64,000 nt of DNA from Pantoea vagans (GTDB taxonomy: Bacteria > Pseudomonadota > Gammaproteobacteria > Enterobacterales > Enterobacteriaceae), in the NCBI RefSeq assembly GCF_004792415.1, contig NZ_CP038853.1, positions 1,240,001 to 1,304,000 on the forward strand. The letters run 5' to 3'. The notes below the pieces were generated by a model. That model had not been told where the DNA came from. It did not search any database and saw only the letters and a list, made by a program, of their open reading frames with translations. Below, one piece after another: positions 1 to 9,683 of this stretch (the stretch's first letter is position 1; each line of letters opens with the position of its first letter). The position numbers and the translations under genes were made by a program.

Positions 1-220
1 TGCAGAGAAGCTGGGATTAGTGGCGACGTCATGCGTGGTGGCAGAAGATGCACCCGCCGGTATTCTGTCCGGCCTGAACGCTGGCTGTGCGGTGATTGCC
101 ATCAACGCCCCGGCGGAAACGCCACGGCTGGATGAGGTAGCGCTTCGGCTCGACTCACTGGCGTCTCTGGTAGTCACTCGTGAGTCTGACGGCAGCTTTA
201 CCTTCAGCCAGCAGGCTTAA
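1..220 (+). CDS. hxpA: Sugar phosphatase HxpA/YfbT, C-terminal part
   Basis: This gene enters from the left edge, and only the last 72 or so codons are present, in the frame that starts at base 2. The visible part contains EDAPAGILSGLNAG, which matches the conserved C-terminal acidic and glycine-rich motif of HAD-superfamily phosphatases that helps coordinate Mg2+. The family hydrolyses phosphorylated sugars in the cytoplasm. The call rests on this motif and on position: in E. coli, yfbT lies close to yfbR, alaA and lrhA, as here. It is convergent with yfbR, with 29 bp between the stop codons. Another beta-phosphoglucomutase-like HAD phosphatase is possible, because the N-terminal nucleophile is outside the window. 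Confidence 0.75.
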   Translation, partial: AEKLGLVATSCVVAEDAPAGILSGLNAGCAVIAINAPAETPRLDEVALRLDSLASLVVTRESDGSFTFSQQA

Positions 221-227
221 AGATCCG

Positions 228-251
228 CCCGGCGGCCATGCCGTCGGGTTT
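228..251. terminator. Hairpin between convergent hxpA and yfbR
   Basis: CCCGGCGGC and GCCGTCGGG pair over nine positions with one G-T pair around a CAT loop, and a short TTT follows on the plus strand. It lies exactly between two convergent genes, so a weak shared terminator is likely. Confidence 0.45.
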
Positions 252-849
252 ACAGTGGCGTATCCTGCGAAATTTCATCCAGCGACAGGCTGAAGCTTGG
301 AATAAACACCTCAACGAAGTAATCCATCTCTGGCGAACGCCGCTGTGCCAGGGTCTTTTCCAGCCGCGCTTTGGCCAGCAGGAATTCGTTATTGCCGGCA
401 GACAGCTCCTCAAGACATTTTACATAGGCACAGAGCGCATCAGCCTGTTTCACCACGGCCTGCTCCTCTTCGCTATGCAGATGCTCGTCGATTAGCGGGC
501 GATAGATCGCCTGAAACTCTTCAGGCAGCATCTCAATCAGTTTCTGCTGGGCAATCTTCTCGATTTTCTTATATTCGTGGGCAATCTGTGCGTTGTAGTA
601 CTTCACCGGGGTGGGTAAATCGCCGGTGAGCACCTCGCTGGCATCGTGATAAAGCGCCAGCATGGCAATGCGGTCGGCGTTAAGCGACCCACTGAATTTA
701 AGATTTTTGATGACGGCCAGCGCGTGCGCCACCATGGCGACCTGCAGACTGTGTTCAGAAACATTCTCGGTACGCACATTGCGCATCAGTGGCCAGCGGT
801 TGATCAGCTTAAGACGGGAGAGGTGAGCAAAGAAGTGGCTTTGTGTCAT
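250..849 (-). CDS. yfbR: 5'-deoxynucleotidase YfbR
   Basis: This is a 199-residue cytoplasmic HD-domain phosphohydrolase, the same length as E. coli YfbR. It removes the phosphate from deoxyribonucleoside 5'-monophosphates, including dUMP, and so takes part in pyrimidine salvage. The HD metal ligands are visible: His33 in NVSEHSLQ and His68-Asp69 in LYHDASE. The later Asp of the family probably lies in [12 protein letters not shown]. An in-frame Met 17 codons further upstream is possible, but the start at 849 fits the family length and has AGGA about 8 bases upstream. The gene lies downstream of alaA on the same strand, with 69 bp between them that contain a hairpin. Confidence 0.93.
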   Translation of the reverse strand: MTQSHFFAHLSRLKLINRWPLMRNVRTENVSEHSLQVAMVAHALAVIKNLKFSGSLNADRIAMLALYHDASEVLTGDLPTPVKYYNAQIAHEYKKIEKIAQQKLIEMLPEEFQAIYRPLIDEHLHSEEEQAVVKQADALCAYVKCLEELSAGNNEFLLAKARLEKTLAQRRSPEMDYFVEVFIPSFSLSLDEISQDTPL

Positions 850-870
850 GAGCGTTCCTGTTAGCAGGCA

Positions 871-891
871 GGGGAGAGACAGGCTCTCCCC
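871..891. other. Intercistronic hairpin between alaA and yfbR
   Basis: GGGGAGAG and CTCTCCCC form a perfect 8-bp stem with a 5-base loop between the alaA stop and the yfbR start. No T-run follows on the minus strand, so it looks like a processing or mRNA-stability hairpin, or at most a weak attenuator. Confidence 0.55.
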
Positions 892-918
892 AAATAGCAT
901 CAGTATACGCGGGCGTGA

Positions 919-2136
919 TTACTGGCGATAGCCTTGCAGGAAGCGACCAAATTTATTAATCGCCATCTCCAGATCATCCACACGAGGCAGCGTAACAATG
1001 CGCAGGTGATCGGGCCATGGCCAGTTGAACGCACTACCCTGTACCAGCAGCACCTTCTCCTGAAGCAGAAAATCCAGCACCATTTTTTGATCGTCAAAAA
1101 TATTGAATTTTTTGGCGTCAATTTTCGGGAACATGTAGAGCGCGCCCTGCGGCTTCACACAGCTGACGCCGGGAATATCGTTGATCAATTCCCAGGCACG
1201 CTGGCGCTGCTCATAAAGACGACCACCAGGCATGATAAATTCGCTGATGCTCTGGTAGCCGCCCAGCGCCGTCTGGATGGCATGCTGGGCCGGTACGTTG
1301 GCACACAGGCGCATAGACGCCAGCATCTCCAGCCCTTCAATGTAGCCTTTCGCATGTTTCTTTGGCCCGTTCAGTACCATCCAGCCCTGACGGAAACCGG
1401 CTACACGATAGGTTTTAGAAAGGCCATTGAAGGTCACGGTCAGCAGATCGGGGGCCAGGGCTGCGATGCAGTGGTGCTGTGCCTCGTCGTAAAGGATCTT
1501 ATCGTAGATCTCATCGGCAAAAATAATCAGGTTATGCTGACGCGCAATCTCAACCACCTCTAATAGCAGCTCTTTGCTGTAGACCGCGCCGGTCGGGTTA
1601 TTCGGGTTGATAATCACGATACCGCGGGTCCGCGGGGTGATCTTGCTGCGGATATCATCCAGGTCAGGGAACCAGCCTGCTGACTCATCACACAGATAGT
1701 GCACCGCTTTTCCGCTGGAGAGGGAAACCGCAGCCGTCCACAACGGATAGTCAGGCGCTGGCACCAGCATTTCGTCGCCGCTGTTCAGTAACGCCTGCAT
1801 CGCCTGCACGATGAGCTCTGAAACGCCGTTGCCAATGTAGATATCTTCTACCGTGACATCACGCATGTCGCGCGCCTGATAGTGCTGCATGATCGCTTTT
1901 CGGGCGGAATAGAGACCCTTAGAGTCGCAATAGCCCTGAGCGCTGGGAAGATTACGAATCACATCGACCAGAATCTCATCCGGTGCTTCGAAACCAAACG
2001 GCGCCGGATTGCCGATGTTCAGCTTAAGAACTTTATTGCCTTCTTCTTCGAGACGCTTCGCCTCTTTCAGGACCGGGCCACGGATGTCATAGCAGACGTT
2101 ATCGAGTTTTCCGGATTTATCTATTTGAAAAGTCAT
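919..2136 (-). CDS. alaA: Glutamate-pyruvate aminotransferase AlaA
   Basis: This is a 405-residue fold-type I PLP-dependent aminotransferase, equal in length to E. coli AlaA (YfbQ). It makes alanine from pyruvate with glutamate as amino donor, in the cytoplasm. Near-identical blocks to the E. coli protein run throughout, including NPNNPTGAVYS, the cofactor lysine near residue 241 in NGLSKTYRVAGF, and FRQGW. An upstream in-frame Met at 2193 exists, but the start at 2136 matches the family N-terminus and has AGGCGG about 6 bases upstream. It is transcribed away from lrhA across a long shared upstream region and probably reads on into yfbR. Confidence 0.95.
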   Translation of the reverse strand: MTFQIDKSGKLDNVCYDIRGPVLKEAKRLEEEGNKVLKLNIGNPAPFGFEAPDEILVDVIRNLPSAQGYCDSKGLYSARKAIMQHYQARDMRDVTVEDIYIGNGVSELIVQAMQALLNSGDEMLVPAPDYPLWTAAVSLSSGKAVHYLCDESAGWFPDLDDIRSKITPRTRGIVIINPNNPTGAVYSKELLLEVVEIARQHNLIIFADEIYDKILYDEAQHHCIAALAPDLLTVTFNGLSKTYRVAGFRQGWMVLNGPKKHAKGYIEGLEMLASMRLCANVPAQHAIQTALGGYQSISEFIMPGGRLYEQRQRAWELINDIPGVSCVKPQGALYMFPKIDAKKFNIFDDQKMVLDFLLQEKVLLVQGSAFNWPWPDHLRIVTLPRVDDLEMAINKFGRFLQGYRQ

Positions 2137-2745
2137 TGTTACCGCCTTAACGGGCAGAATCCTTTTTGGCTGCCACTGAAATCGAACCAGCACAATGTAC
2201 TCTCCTGTCGGTCACAAATGAAGGGTGCCGCCCCGTTTTGGCGGGTTCAACAACTTTTTAGACGGTGAGTAGCGTAAAAAATATTTACTAAGGCGTGAGG
2301 TGGTTGATAAAACCAAAGATGATGCATATAGAAATATTTTAAACTATCTAAAGTGGGGCTGAGACAACATATGGCTTGGGTATTGTGAAATGAAATATGA
2401 ACGTTATGGAAAGGACGCTTTTCTTTGCTCCTGAAATATACACTCAGGTAAATAGTTAAAGGATATTTTATAAATGTTCACTTTGTGGACAATTTTATGA
2501 CGCGTGCAACGACTACGCCTTAACACTGCTTAAGAGTGGCCTGTTTAAGGCCTTGTGATCGCCGGAAAAGTACCAAATGAAGAGGTGTTTCTGGCACGCT
2601 TTTATCAGGATTGTAAGCAGTACTTAACACTTCTTCACTAAATTTCGGAACGCTGAAGGCTTAAAAAGTGATCAATAATGTGGCATAAGGGTCCGGAAAT
2701 GCCTTTAGCACAAAATTTACAGCGCTTTTCACAAAATCATTTCCA

Positions 2746-2774
2746 TTTTGAAGTCAAAAATGATTAAGTATAAT
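2746..2774 (+). promoter_or_regulatory. Candidate lrhA promoter
   Basis: A perfect TATAAT lies at 2769-2774. A poor -35 (TTTTGA, 2746-2751) is spaced 17 bp from it. This would give a leader of roughly 320 nt before lrhA, which agrees with my recollection that E. coli lrhA starts several hundred bases upstream of its coding region. The -35 match is weak, so activation would be expected. Confidence 0.4.
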
Positions 2775-3026
2775 TTATTATTTAATGCACATGGCCGCTT
2801 CGTCTTGCTGGCCTTAAAAGTGCGATTTTTATCCCGCCCGATTATTTCTGGTGGGAATAAGACAACTACGCAGCTTCCTGCATTTGCGCACCCCAGCGCC
2901 ATCGGTTCAGAAGTTGTATCTGTCTTGAGAGCACCATGACCCTTTCAGTTGAGTCAGCAGTGCCGGTTCCAGATGAATTTTTTTTGTGTCAGTCTTCACA
3001 CAGGACTGTCATTAAGCACCATTACT

Positions 3027-3045
3027 GCTTATCACTTTGATAAGC
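3027..3045. promoter_or_regulatory. Perfect palindrome upstream of lrhA
   Basis: GCTTATCA and TGATAAGC form a perfect 8-bp inverted repeat around CTT, 54 bp before the lrhA start codon. It contains a T-N11-A pattern typical of LysR-type operators. LrhA in E. coli is autoregulated, so a LrhA site in the leader is plausible. It could also fold as a small RNA hairpin. Confidence 0.4.
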
Positions 3046-3099
3046 TTGTAATAACACCAGGGTAGTAGTTCGTAAAAATCTTATAAGTGAAGAAAAAAC

Positions 3100-4023
3100 A
3101 TGACTAATGCAAATCGTCCGATACTCAATCTCGACCTCGATCTGCTGAGAACTTTCGTTGCCGTTGCGGATTTGAATACCTTTGCAGCGGCCGCTGCAGC
3201 GGTCTGCAGAACCCAGTCAGCAGTCAGTCAGCAGATGCAGCGTCTGGAACAATTGGTAGGTAAAGAGCTGTTTGCCAGACATGGACGTAATAAGCTGTTA
3301 ACAGAGCACGGGATCCAGCTTTTAGGCTATGCCAGAAAAATCCTTCGTTTCAACGACGAAGCCTGCACTTCGCTGATGTACAGTAATATTCAGGGCGTGC
3401 TGACCATTGGTGCCTCTGATGACACCTCTGACACTATTCTGCCTTTCCTGTTAAACCGGGTAACCTCGGTTTATCCGAAACTGGCAATCGATGTTCGGGT
3501 TAAACGTAATCCGTTTATGATGGAAATGCTCAATCAGGGTGAAGTGGACCTGGTTGTGACGACCTCCAGCCCGGGTAATTTTACCTATCAGGTACTGCGT
3601 ACTTCACCTACCTTGTGGTACTGCGCAGCGGATTATATCTTCCAGCGCGGCGAAGCTATTCCATTGGTGCTGCTGGATGAGCCAAGTCCTTACCGCGATA
3701 TGGCGATTGATCATCTTAATGAAGCCGGCATCCCGTGGCGTATCTCGTACGTCGCTTCCACACTGGCTGCAGTACGCGCCGCGGTGAAAGCGGGACTCGG
3801 CGTGACAGCGCGTCCGGTAGAGATGATGAGCCCGGAACTGCGTGTGATGGGTGCGGCGGAAGGGCTGCCGGTATTGCCGGATACGCAATATCTGCTGTGC
3901 CGCAATCCTGACAGCGATAATGAGCTGGCACTGGCTATCTTCAACGCCATGCAGTCCACCAACGACCCGTATAACCTGAGCAATAATCCAGACGGTACGC
4001 TGTTACTGGATGACGAAGAGTAA
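3100..4023 (+). CDS. lrhA: LysR-type regulator LrhA/HexA
   Basis: This 307-residue LysR-family transcription factor has an N-terminal winged helix-turn-helix at about residues 12-70 ([26 protein letters not shown]). A periplasmic-binding-protein-like effector domain spans about 95-295. The sequence matches LrhA of E. coli (312 residues) and the HexA/PecT regulators of plant-associated enterobacteria. These repress flhDC-driven motility and affect exopolysaccharide, exoenzymes and RpoS. The context of alaA on one side and nuoA on the other is the same as in E. coli. A terminator follows at 4084, so it is a single-gene unit. The palindrome at 3027-3045 and a long leader suggest autoregulation. 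In this window it could influence the surface programme that also includes the Rcs and adhesin genes, but that link is an inference. Confidence 0.93.
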   Translation: MTNANRPILNLDLDLLRTFVAVADLNTFAAAAAAVCRTQSAVSQQMQRLEQLVGKELFARHGRNKLLTEHGIQLLGYARKILRFNDEACTSLMYSNIQGVLTIGASDDTSDTILPFLLNRVTSVYPKLAIDVRVKRNPFMMEMLNQGEVDLVVTTSSPGNFTYQVLRTSPTLWYCAADYIFQRGEAIPLVLLDEPSPYRDMAIDHLNEAGIPWRISYVASTLAAVRAAVKAGLGVTARPVEMMSPELRVMGAAEGLPVLPDTQYLLCRNPDSDNELALAIFNAMQSTNDPYNLSNNPDGTLLLDDEE

Positions 4024-4083
4024 TTTCGCTAACGTGTTGTACTCAACACTGGCGCAGTTGTCTTAACAAACGCTTATAAATAG

Positions 4084-4120
4084 GCCTCTCATTCCCTGAA
4101 CAGAACGAGAGGCTTTTTTA
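4084..4120 (+). terminator. lrhA terminator
   Basis: GCCTCTC (4084-4090) pairs with GAGAGGC (4107-4113) and is followed directly by six T residues. This is a standard intrinsic terminator 60 bp after the lrhA stop. Confidence 0.85.
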
Positions 4121-4660
4121 TGTCTGCGCCTCGCCCGACTCTCCCACCAGCTCCTCTCCCTGACGTTGCCCTCCTGAATAATTTCATCCTGCAATGAACT
4201 GAAACGTAAAGACCGAAAAAACGAACCATTTGTTCCGGATCGCTGTTTCATGTGGAGAAAATTAGCGCATAAAGGACAGAAGTGTGTTCTGGATCAAGAA
4301 AATACCCCTGAGAAGGGGAAGGAAAACAGGATGATACCTGTCAAAATATGTTTGTTAAATGCACGATCCATGCATGTGAATACCCGCTACACTAAAATTA
4401 ACCCTACAGACTGAAGCGATTTAGCTGGAAAGCGGGGCATCATTTGTTAATAATATGATGCAGGTGTGAAATAATGTTTGGATACTTTTGTCAAAGTTGA
4501 CAAAAGGTTATAGAAAGGAGTAAAAAACCCCATAAAATGGCTGCTTATTACCTGATAACAGCAATATTTAAAAGGTTTTTACCCTTCCCTTGAATCGATG
4601 TGGTCAGTTTGCTGCGGGAAACGCGTGCAGGATGCCAGCGCCACTTTTGATGAGTAAGCA
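4121..4660. other. nuo operon upstream regulatory region
   Basis: These 540 bp have no supported gene. In E. coli the nuo upstream region binds ArcA, NarL, FNR, IHF and Fis. Here I see two TGTTAA-type half sites (4353 and 4445) that could belong to ArcA direct repeats, and a perfect palindrome at 4485-4506 that includes a consensus TTGACA at 4497-4502. A poor -10 candidate (TAAAAA, 4521-4526) lies 18 bp after it. I cannot fix the start site. Confidence 0.5.
4485..4506. promoter_or_regulatory. Perfect 10-bp inverted repeat upstream of nuoA
   Basis: CTTTTGTCAA and TTGACAAAAG are perfect inverted repeats separated by AG, 155 bp before nuoA. The right arm contains the sigma-70 -35 consensus TTGACA. 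The symmetry suggests an operator over a promoter element. It does not match the FNR consensus, because the centre differs from TTGAT-N4-ATCAA. Confidence 0.5.
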
Positions 4661-5104
4661 ATGAGTATGTCAACTACCACCGAAATCATCGCTCAGCACT
4701 GGGCGTTTATCGTATTTATCGTTATTGCCTTTGGCCTGTGTGCTTTCATGCTGACCGGAGGATGGCTGCTTGGCGGCAGAGCGCGCGCCCGCTACAAAGA
4801 CACGCCATTCGAATCGGGCATCGAATCCGTTGGTGATACCCATATCCGCCTGTCGGCGAAATTTTATCTGGTTGCGATGTTTTTCGTCATTTTCGACGTC
4901 GAAGCCCTCTTTTTATACGCATGGGCGACTTCAATCCGTGAAAGCGGTTGGATCGGCTTTGTGGAAGCCGCAATTTTCATTTTGGTGCTCCTGGCGGGTC
5001 TGGTCTATCTGGTACGCATTGGCGCACTGGACTGGGCACCAGCTCGCCGTCGCGTGGTGGTGAAAACCACTACGGTCAGCCACACCAATCCTCATAAGCA
5101 GTAA
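4661..5104 (+). CDS. nuoA: NADH-quinone oxidoreductase subunit A
   Basis: This 147-residue inner-membrane subunit of respiratory complex I has the same length as E. coli NuoA. It has three predicted membrane helices (about 15-37, 67-89 and 97-120). The conserved acidic motif of the ND3 family is [15 protein letters not shown], and the loop [21 protein letters not shown] lies near the quinone site. It is the first gene of the nuo operon and is 15 bp from nuoB. The start gives MSMSTTTEI, close to the E. coli N-terminus. Regulation would come from the 640-bp upstream region. Confidence 0.97.
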   Translation: MSMSTTTEIIAQHWAFIVFIVIAFGLCAFMLTGGWLLGGRARARYKDTPFESGIESVGDTHIRLSAKFYLVAMFFVIFDVEALFLYAWATSIRESGWIGFVEAAIFILVLLAGLVYLVRIGALDWAPARRRVVVKTTTVSHTNPHKQ

Positions 5105-5119
5105 AAGAGAGGCAATAAG

Positions 5120-5797
5120 ATGGACTATACGCTCACCCGCATAGACCCGAACGGTGGTGAGAACGACCGTTATCCTCTGCAAAAGCAGGAAATCGTCAGC
5201 GATCCGCTGGAGCAGCACGTTCATCGCAGCGTGTATATGGGCAAACTCGAAAATGCCCTGCATGACATGGTGAACTGGGGACGAAAAAACTCCCTCTGGC
5301 CCTACAACTTCGGCTTGTCCTGTTGTTACGTAGAGATGACCACGTCGTTCACCGCGGTTCACGACGTAGCGCGTTTTGGTGCGGAAGTGATGCGCGCCTC
5401 GCCACGTCAGGCGGATTTCATGGTTATTGCCGGTACGCCGTTTACTAAAATGGCCCCGGTTATTCAGCGTTTGTACGATCAAATGCTGGAACCAAAATGG
5501 GTGATTTCCATGGGTGCCTGCGCCAACTCGGGCGGCATGTATGACATCTATTCGGTGGTGCAGGGCGTCGATAAATTCCTGCCGGTCGATGTTTACATTC
5601 CTGGCTGCCCGCCACGTCCTGAAGCCTACATGCAGGCACTGCTGCTGTTGCAGGAGTCGATCGGCAAAGAGCGCCGTCCGCTTTCGTGGGTTGTCGGCGA
5701 CCAGGGCGTTTACCGCGCCAACATGCCTTCAGAGCGTGAAAGAAAACGCTCAGAGCGCATCGCAGTCACAAACCTGCGCAGCCCGGACGAAGTTTAA
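5120..5797 (+). CDS. nuoB: NADH-quinone oxidoreductase subunit B
   Basis: This 225-residue peripheral-arm subunit carries cluster N2, the 4Fe-4S centre that passes electrons to ubiquinone. The four ligands are visible: the adjacent pair Cys68-Cys69 in [10 protein letters not shown], Cys134 in MGACANSGG and Cys163 in PGCPPRPEA. It is slightly longer than the E. coli protein (220) through its C-terminal tail. A Shine-Dalgarno-like AGAGAGG precedes the start. A 113-bp gap separates it from nuoC, longer than most gaps in this operon, and I see no gene in it. Confidence 0.97.
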   Translation: MDYTLTRIDPNGGENDRYPLQKQEIVSDPLEQHVHRSVYMGKLENALHDMVNWGRKNSLWPYNFGLSCCYVEMTTSFTAVHDVARFGAEVMRASPRQADFMVIAGTPFTKMAPVIQRLYDQMLEPKWVISMGACANSGGMYDIYSVVQGVDKFLPVDVYIPGCPPRPEAYMQALLLLQESIGKERRPLSWVVGDQGVYRANMPSERERKRSERIAVTNLRSPDEV

Positions 5798-5910
5798 AAC
5801 CGTATGGATGGAAAACCGCGCCTGCAGCAGAACATCACAATTTAATGCATGGCCCCATCCTGACGCCTTCATTTGAGTGCCTGAGACCAGGCCGGAATGG
5901 TGAGTAACGT

Positions 5911-7710
5911 ATGACAGATTTGACCACGCAAGATCTCGCTCAGCCTCTATGGCAAACCCGTGATCACCTTGATGACCCGGTGATCGGCGAGTTGCGTAAT
6001 CGTTTTGGGCCGGATGCCTTCACTGTTCAGCCAACCCGCACCGGCATTCCGGTGGTCTGGGTTAAGCGTGAACAGATACTGGAAATTACCGAGTTCCTGC
6101 GTAAATTACCCAAGCCTTACGTCATGCTGTATGACCTGCATGGCGTGGATGAGCGTTTACGTACCCACCGTGCAGGCCTGCCTGCGGCGGATTTTTCCGT
6201 TTTCTACCACCTGTTGTCGATCGAGCGCAACCGCGACATCATGCTCAAGGTGGCACTCTCTGAAAACGACATGCATCTGCCGACCATCACCCGTCTTTTC
6301 CCGAATGCCAACTGGTATGAGCGTGAAACCTGGGAGATGTTTGGTATTACCTTTGATGGCCACCCGCACCTGACCCGCATCATGATGCCGTCGACCTGGG
6401 AAGGCCATCCGCTGCGTAAAGATTACCCGGCGCGCGCCACCGAATTCGACCCTTTCACGCTGACTAAGCAGAAAGAAGATTTAGAGATGGAAGCGCTGAC
6501 CTTCAAGCCTGAAGACTGGGGCATGAAGCGCAGTACTACCAACGAAGACTTCATGTTCCTCAACCTCGGGCCTAACCACCCGTCGGCGCACGGTGCATTC
6601 CGCATCATTCTGCAGCTGGATGGTGAAGAGATTGTCGACTGCGTGCCTGACATCGGTTATCACCATCGTGGTGCCGAAAAGATGGGTGAACGTCAGTCGT
6701 GGCACAGCTACATTCCTTACACTGACCGTATTGAATACCTCGGCGGCTGCGTAAACGAAATGCCGTACGTGCTGGCAGTGGAGAAACTGGCTGGTATCGT
6801 GGTGCCCGATCGCGTTAACGTGATCCGCGTAATGCTCTCTGAGCTGTTCCGCATCAACAGCCATCTGCTCTATATCTCCACCTTTATTCAGGACGTCGGT
6901 GCCATGACACCGGTGTTCTTTGCCTTTACCGATCGCCAGAAAATCTATGACGTGGTTGAAGCCATTACCGGTTTCCGTATGCACCCGGCCTGGTTCCGCA
7001 TTGGTGGCGTCGCGCACGACCTGCCGCGTGGCTGGGAACGTCTGCTGCGTGATTTCCTGGACTGGATGCCGAAGCGTCTGAAGGAATATGACAAAGCTGC
7101 ACTGCGTAACACGGTGCTGATTGGTCGTTCCAAAGGCGTGGCTGCCTACAACATGGAAGAGGCGCTGGCGTGGGGCACCACGGGTGCCGGTCTGCGTGCA
7201 ACGGGTCTGGACTTTGACGTGCGTAAATGGCGTCCCTATTCAGGCTACGAAAACTTCGATTTCGAAATTCCTGTCGGCGATGGCGTCAGCGATGCCTACA
7301 GCCGCGTTCAGCTGAAGATGGAAGAGATGTGGCAGTCGCTGCGTATTCTTGAGCAGTGTCTCAACAACATGCCAGAGGGGCCATTTAAAGCGGATCATCC
7401 GCTGACCACGCCGCCACCGAAAGAGCGCACGCTGCAGCACATTGAAACGCTGATTACCCACTTCCTGCAGGTTTCCTGGGGACCGGTGATGCCAGCCAAT
7501 GAATCGTTCCAGATGATTGAAGCGACGAAAGGGATCAACAGCTACTACCTGACCAGCGATGGCAGCACCATGAGCTACCGCACCCGCGTGCGTACGCCGA
7601 GCTTCCCGCATCTGCAGCAGATTCCTTCCGTAATCCGTGGCAGCCTGGTATCCGACCTGATCGTATATCTGGGTAGTATCGATTTTGTTATGTCAGACGT
7701 GGACCGCTAA
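5911..7710 (+). CDS. nuoC: NADH-quinone oxidoreductase fused subunit C/D
   Basis: This 599-residue protein joins the 30-kDa NuoC domain (about 1-190, with [18 protein letters not shown]) to the 49-kDa NuoD domain (about 200-599, with [13 protein letters not shown] and [13 protein letters not shown]). The fusion is characteristic of enterobacteria and some relatives, while many bacteria have separate genes. The NuoD part lines the quinone-binding cavity next to NuoB cluster N2. The C-terminal end [11 protein letters not shown] matches the E. coli protein. The nuoE start lies 2 bp after the stop, which suggests translational coupling. Confidence 0.97.
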   Translation: MTDLTTQDLAQPLWQTRDHLDDPVIGELRNRFGPDAFTVQPTRTGIPVVWVKREQILEITEFLRKLPKPYVMLYDLHGVDERLRTHRAGLPAADFSVFYHLLSIERNRDIMLKVALSENDMHLPTITRLFPNANWYERETWEMFGITFDGHPHLTRIMMPSTWEGHPLRKDYPARATEFDPFTLTKQKEDLEMEALTFKPEDWGMKRSTTNEDFMFLNLGPNHPSAHGAFRIILQLDGEEIVDCVPDIGYHHRGAEKMGERQSWHSYIPYTDRIEYLGGCVNEMPYVLAVEKLAGIVVPDRVNVIRVMLSELFRINSHLLYISTFIQDVGAMTPVFFAFTDRQKIYDVVEAITGFRMHPAWFRIGGVAHDLPRGWERLLRDFLDWMPKRLKEYDKAALRNTVLIGRSKGVAAYNMEEALAWGTTGAGLRATGLDFDVRKWRPYSGYENFDFEIPVGDGVSDAYSRVQLKMEEMWQSLRILEQCLNNMPEGPFKADHPLTTPPPKERTLQHIETLITHFLQVSWGPVMPANESFQMIEATKGINSYYLTSDGSTMSYRTRVRTPSFPHLQQIPSVIRGSLVSDLIVYLGSIDFVMSDVDR

Positions 7711-7712
7711 TT

Positions 7713-8228
7713 ATGCACGATCAACACATTGCCATTAAAACGATCGACCCTAACGAGGTCTTCGTGCTGAGCGCGGAAGAGCATCACGCTATTGAGCACG
7801 AAAAACACCACTACGAAGATGCGCGTGCAGCCTCGATTGAAGCGCTGAAGATCGTGCAGAAACAGCGTGGCTGGGTGCCGGACGGCGCGATTAACGCGAT
7901 CGCGGATGTGCTGGGTATCCCGGCAAGCGACGTTGAAGGTGTGGCGACGTTTTACAGCCAGATCTTCCGTCAGCCGGTTGGCCGTCATGTGATCCGTTAC
8001 TGTGACAGCGTGGTCTGTCACATCACCGGTTATCAGGGCATCCAGTCCGCACTGGAACAGCAGCTGAATATCAAACCGGGTCAGACCACGGCTGATGGCC
8101 GCTTTACGCTGCTGCCAACCTGCTGTCTGGGCAACTGCGACAAGGGCCCAACGATGATGGTGGATGAAGACACGCATGTGCATCTGACGCCGGAAGGCAT
8201 TCCTGGTTTACTGGAGCAGTATCAATGA
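7713..8228 (+). CDS. nuoE: NADH-quinone oxidoreductase subunit E
   Basis: This 171-residue subunit of the NADH-dehydrogenase module carries the 2Fe-2S cluster N1a in a thioredoxin-like fold. The ligand pairs are visible as YCDSVVCH and [11 protein letters not shown]. It is five residues longer than E. coli NuoE, with the extra length at the N-terminus, which is the least conserved part (an MHDQHIAIK start). The stop overlaps the nuoF start by 4 bp (ATGA), so the two proteins are translationally coupled, as expected for subunits that pair directly. Confidence 0.97.
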   Translation: MHDQHIAIKTIDPNEVFVLSAEEHHAIEHEKHHYEDARAASIEALKIVQKQRGWVPDGAINAIADVLGIPASDVEGVATFYSQIFRQPVGRHVIRYCDSVVCHITGYQGIQSALEQQLNIKPGQTTADGRFTLLPTCCLGNCDKGPTMMVDEDTHVHLTPEGIPGLLEQYQ

Positions 8229-9571
8229 CAATTAAACAGATCATTCGTACTGCTGAAACCCATCCGCTGACCTGGCGGATGCGTGACGACAAGCAACCTG
8301 TCTGGCTTGATGAATACCGCAGCAAAAACGGCTATGCCGGTGCGGAAAAAGCGCTGAAGAGCATGTCACAGGATGAAATCGTCGCGGCAGTGAAAGATTC
8401 CGGCCTGAAAGGGCGCGGCGGTGCTGGCTTCTCTACCGGTCTGAAGTGGAGCCTGATGCCGAAAGATGAGTCGATGAACATCCGTTACCTGCTGTGTAAC
8501 GCCGATGAGATGGAACCCGGCACCTATAAAGACCGCCTGCTGATGGAGCAGATGCCTCACCAGCTGGTGGAAGGGATGCTGATCAGCGCCTTTGCACTGA
8601 AGGCCTACCGTGGCTATATCTTCTTACGTGGCGAATACATAGAAGCCGCGGTGCATCTGCGCCGTGCGATTGCGGAAGCGACGGAAGCGGGTTATCTCGG
8701 TAAAAATATTCTTGGCACCGGCTTCGACTTTGAGCTGATCGTCCACACCGGCGCAGGACGTTATATCTGCGGCGAAGAGACGGCACTGATTAACTCACTG
8801 GAAGGCCGTCGTGCTAACCCGCGTTCCAAGCCGCCATTCCCGGCAAGTGCGGGCGCGTGGGGCAAACCGACCTGCGTGAACAACGTGGAAACCCTCTCCA
8901 ACGTCCCGGCGATTCTGGCTAACGGCGTCGAGTGGTACAAAAACATCTCTAAAAGCGAAGATGCCGGTACCAAAATGATGGGCTTCTCCGGACGGGTGAA
9001 AAATCCTGGCGTCTGGGAGCTGCCATTCGGTATCACCGCGCGTGAAATCCTTGAAGATTATGCGGGCGGCATGCGTGACGGGCTGAAGTTCAAAGCCTGG
9101 CAGCCGGGCGGCGCAGGCACCGACTTCCTGACCGACCAGCATCTGGATCTGCCGATGGAGTTTGCCAGCATCGGCAAAGCAGGCAGCCGTCTGGGCACCG
9201 CGCTGGCGATGGCGGTCGATCACGAAATCAATATGGTCTCGCTGGTGCGCAACCTGGAAGAGTTCTTTGCCCGTGAGTCGTGCGGCTGGTGTACGCCGTG
9301 TCGCGATGGCCTGCCGTGGAGCGTGAAAATTCTGCGTGCGCTGGAGCAGAAACAGGGACAGCCAGGGGATATCGAAACCCTGCTGCAACTCTGCCGTCAG
9401 CTTGGCCCGGGTAAAACCTTCTGTGCGCATGCGCCGGGTGCGGTTGAGCCGCTGCAGAGTGCGATTAAATATTTCCGTGAAGAGTTTGAAGCTGGCATGG
9501 CACCGCAGGTGTTTGGCAATACCCGCGCCATTGGCGGGATCCAGCCAAACCTGCTGAAAGCGCGCTGGTAA
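8225..9571 (+). CDS. nuoF: NADH-quinone oxidoreductase subunit F
   Basis: This 448-residue subunit binds NADH, FMN and the 4Fe-4S cluster N3, and is the electron entry point of complex I on the cytoplasmic side. Visible motifs are the glycine-rich nucleotide-binding segment [13 protein letters not shown], the FMN-site segment [14 protein letters not shown] and the cluster ligands [12 protein letters not shown] with a later cysteine in [10 protein letters not shown]. coli NuoF has 445 residues. Translation is coupled to nuoE by a 4-bp overlap. The 112-bp gap to nuoG holds two hairpins and may tune the F to G ratio. Confidence 0.97.
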   Translation: MTIKQIIRTAETHPLTWRMRDDKQPVWLDEYRSKNGYAGAEKALKSMSQDEIVAAVKDSGLKGRGGAGFSTGLKWSLMPKDESMNIRYLLCNADEMEPGTYKDRLLMEQMPHQLVEGMLISAFALKAYRGYIFLRGEYIEAAVHLRRAIAEATEAGYLGKNILGTGFDFELIVHTGAGRYICGEETALINSLEGRRANPRSKPPFPASAGAWGKPTCVNNVETLSNVPAILANGVEWYKNISKSEDAGTKMMGFSGRVKNPGVWELPFGITAREILEDYAGGMRDGLKFKAWQPGGAGTDFLTDQHLDLPMEFASIGKAGSRLGTALAMAVDHEINMVSLVRNLEEFFARESCGWCTPCRDGLPWSVKILRALEQKQGQPGDIETLLQLCRQLGPGKTFCAHAPGAVEPLQSAIKYFREEFEAGMAPQVFGNTRAIGGIQPNLLKARW

Positions 9572-9606
9572 TTCGCCACAGCATACGGAAAAGGCCTGGT
9601 GCCGCC

Positions 9607-9664
9607 GCCCCGACAATGTCGTGCGTCGGGGCAAGAATATGATTAACGCTCGTCTCTGACGAGC
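9607..9664 (+). other. Two hairpins in the nuoF-nuoG gap
   Basis: GCCCCGAC (9607-9614) pairs with GTCGGGGC (9625-9632). GCTCGTC (9648-9654) pairs with GACGAGC (9658-9664) around TCT. The second stem ends 19 bases before the nuoG start codon. Neither has a T-run, so they are more likely to affect mRNA processing or translation than to terminate. Confidence 0.6.
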
Positions 9665-9683
9665 CTTACGGAAGCATGTCACT

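Larger units (their letters stand above)
2137..3099. other. Long divergent regulatory region, alaA-lrhA
   Basis: The region of 963 bp is AT-rich and holds no convincing gene. A 63-codon ORF at 2748-2939 lacks a ribosome binding site and any recognisable domain. The region must hold the alaA promoter and the lrhA promoter with a long leader. Sub-features I can point to are a TATAAT box near 2769 and a perfect palindrome at 3027-3045. In E. coli this intergenic region is also unusually long. Confidence 0.6.

Noticed and set aside
2748..2939. 63-codon ORF upstream of lrhA
   Set aside because: No ribosome binding site and no recognisable protein. It overlaps the probable lrhA promoter and leader.
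4485..4506. FNR binding site
   Set aside because: The half-sites read TTGTCAA and TTGACAA with a 2-bp centre and do not fit TTGAT-N4-ATCAA.
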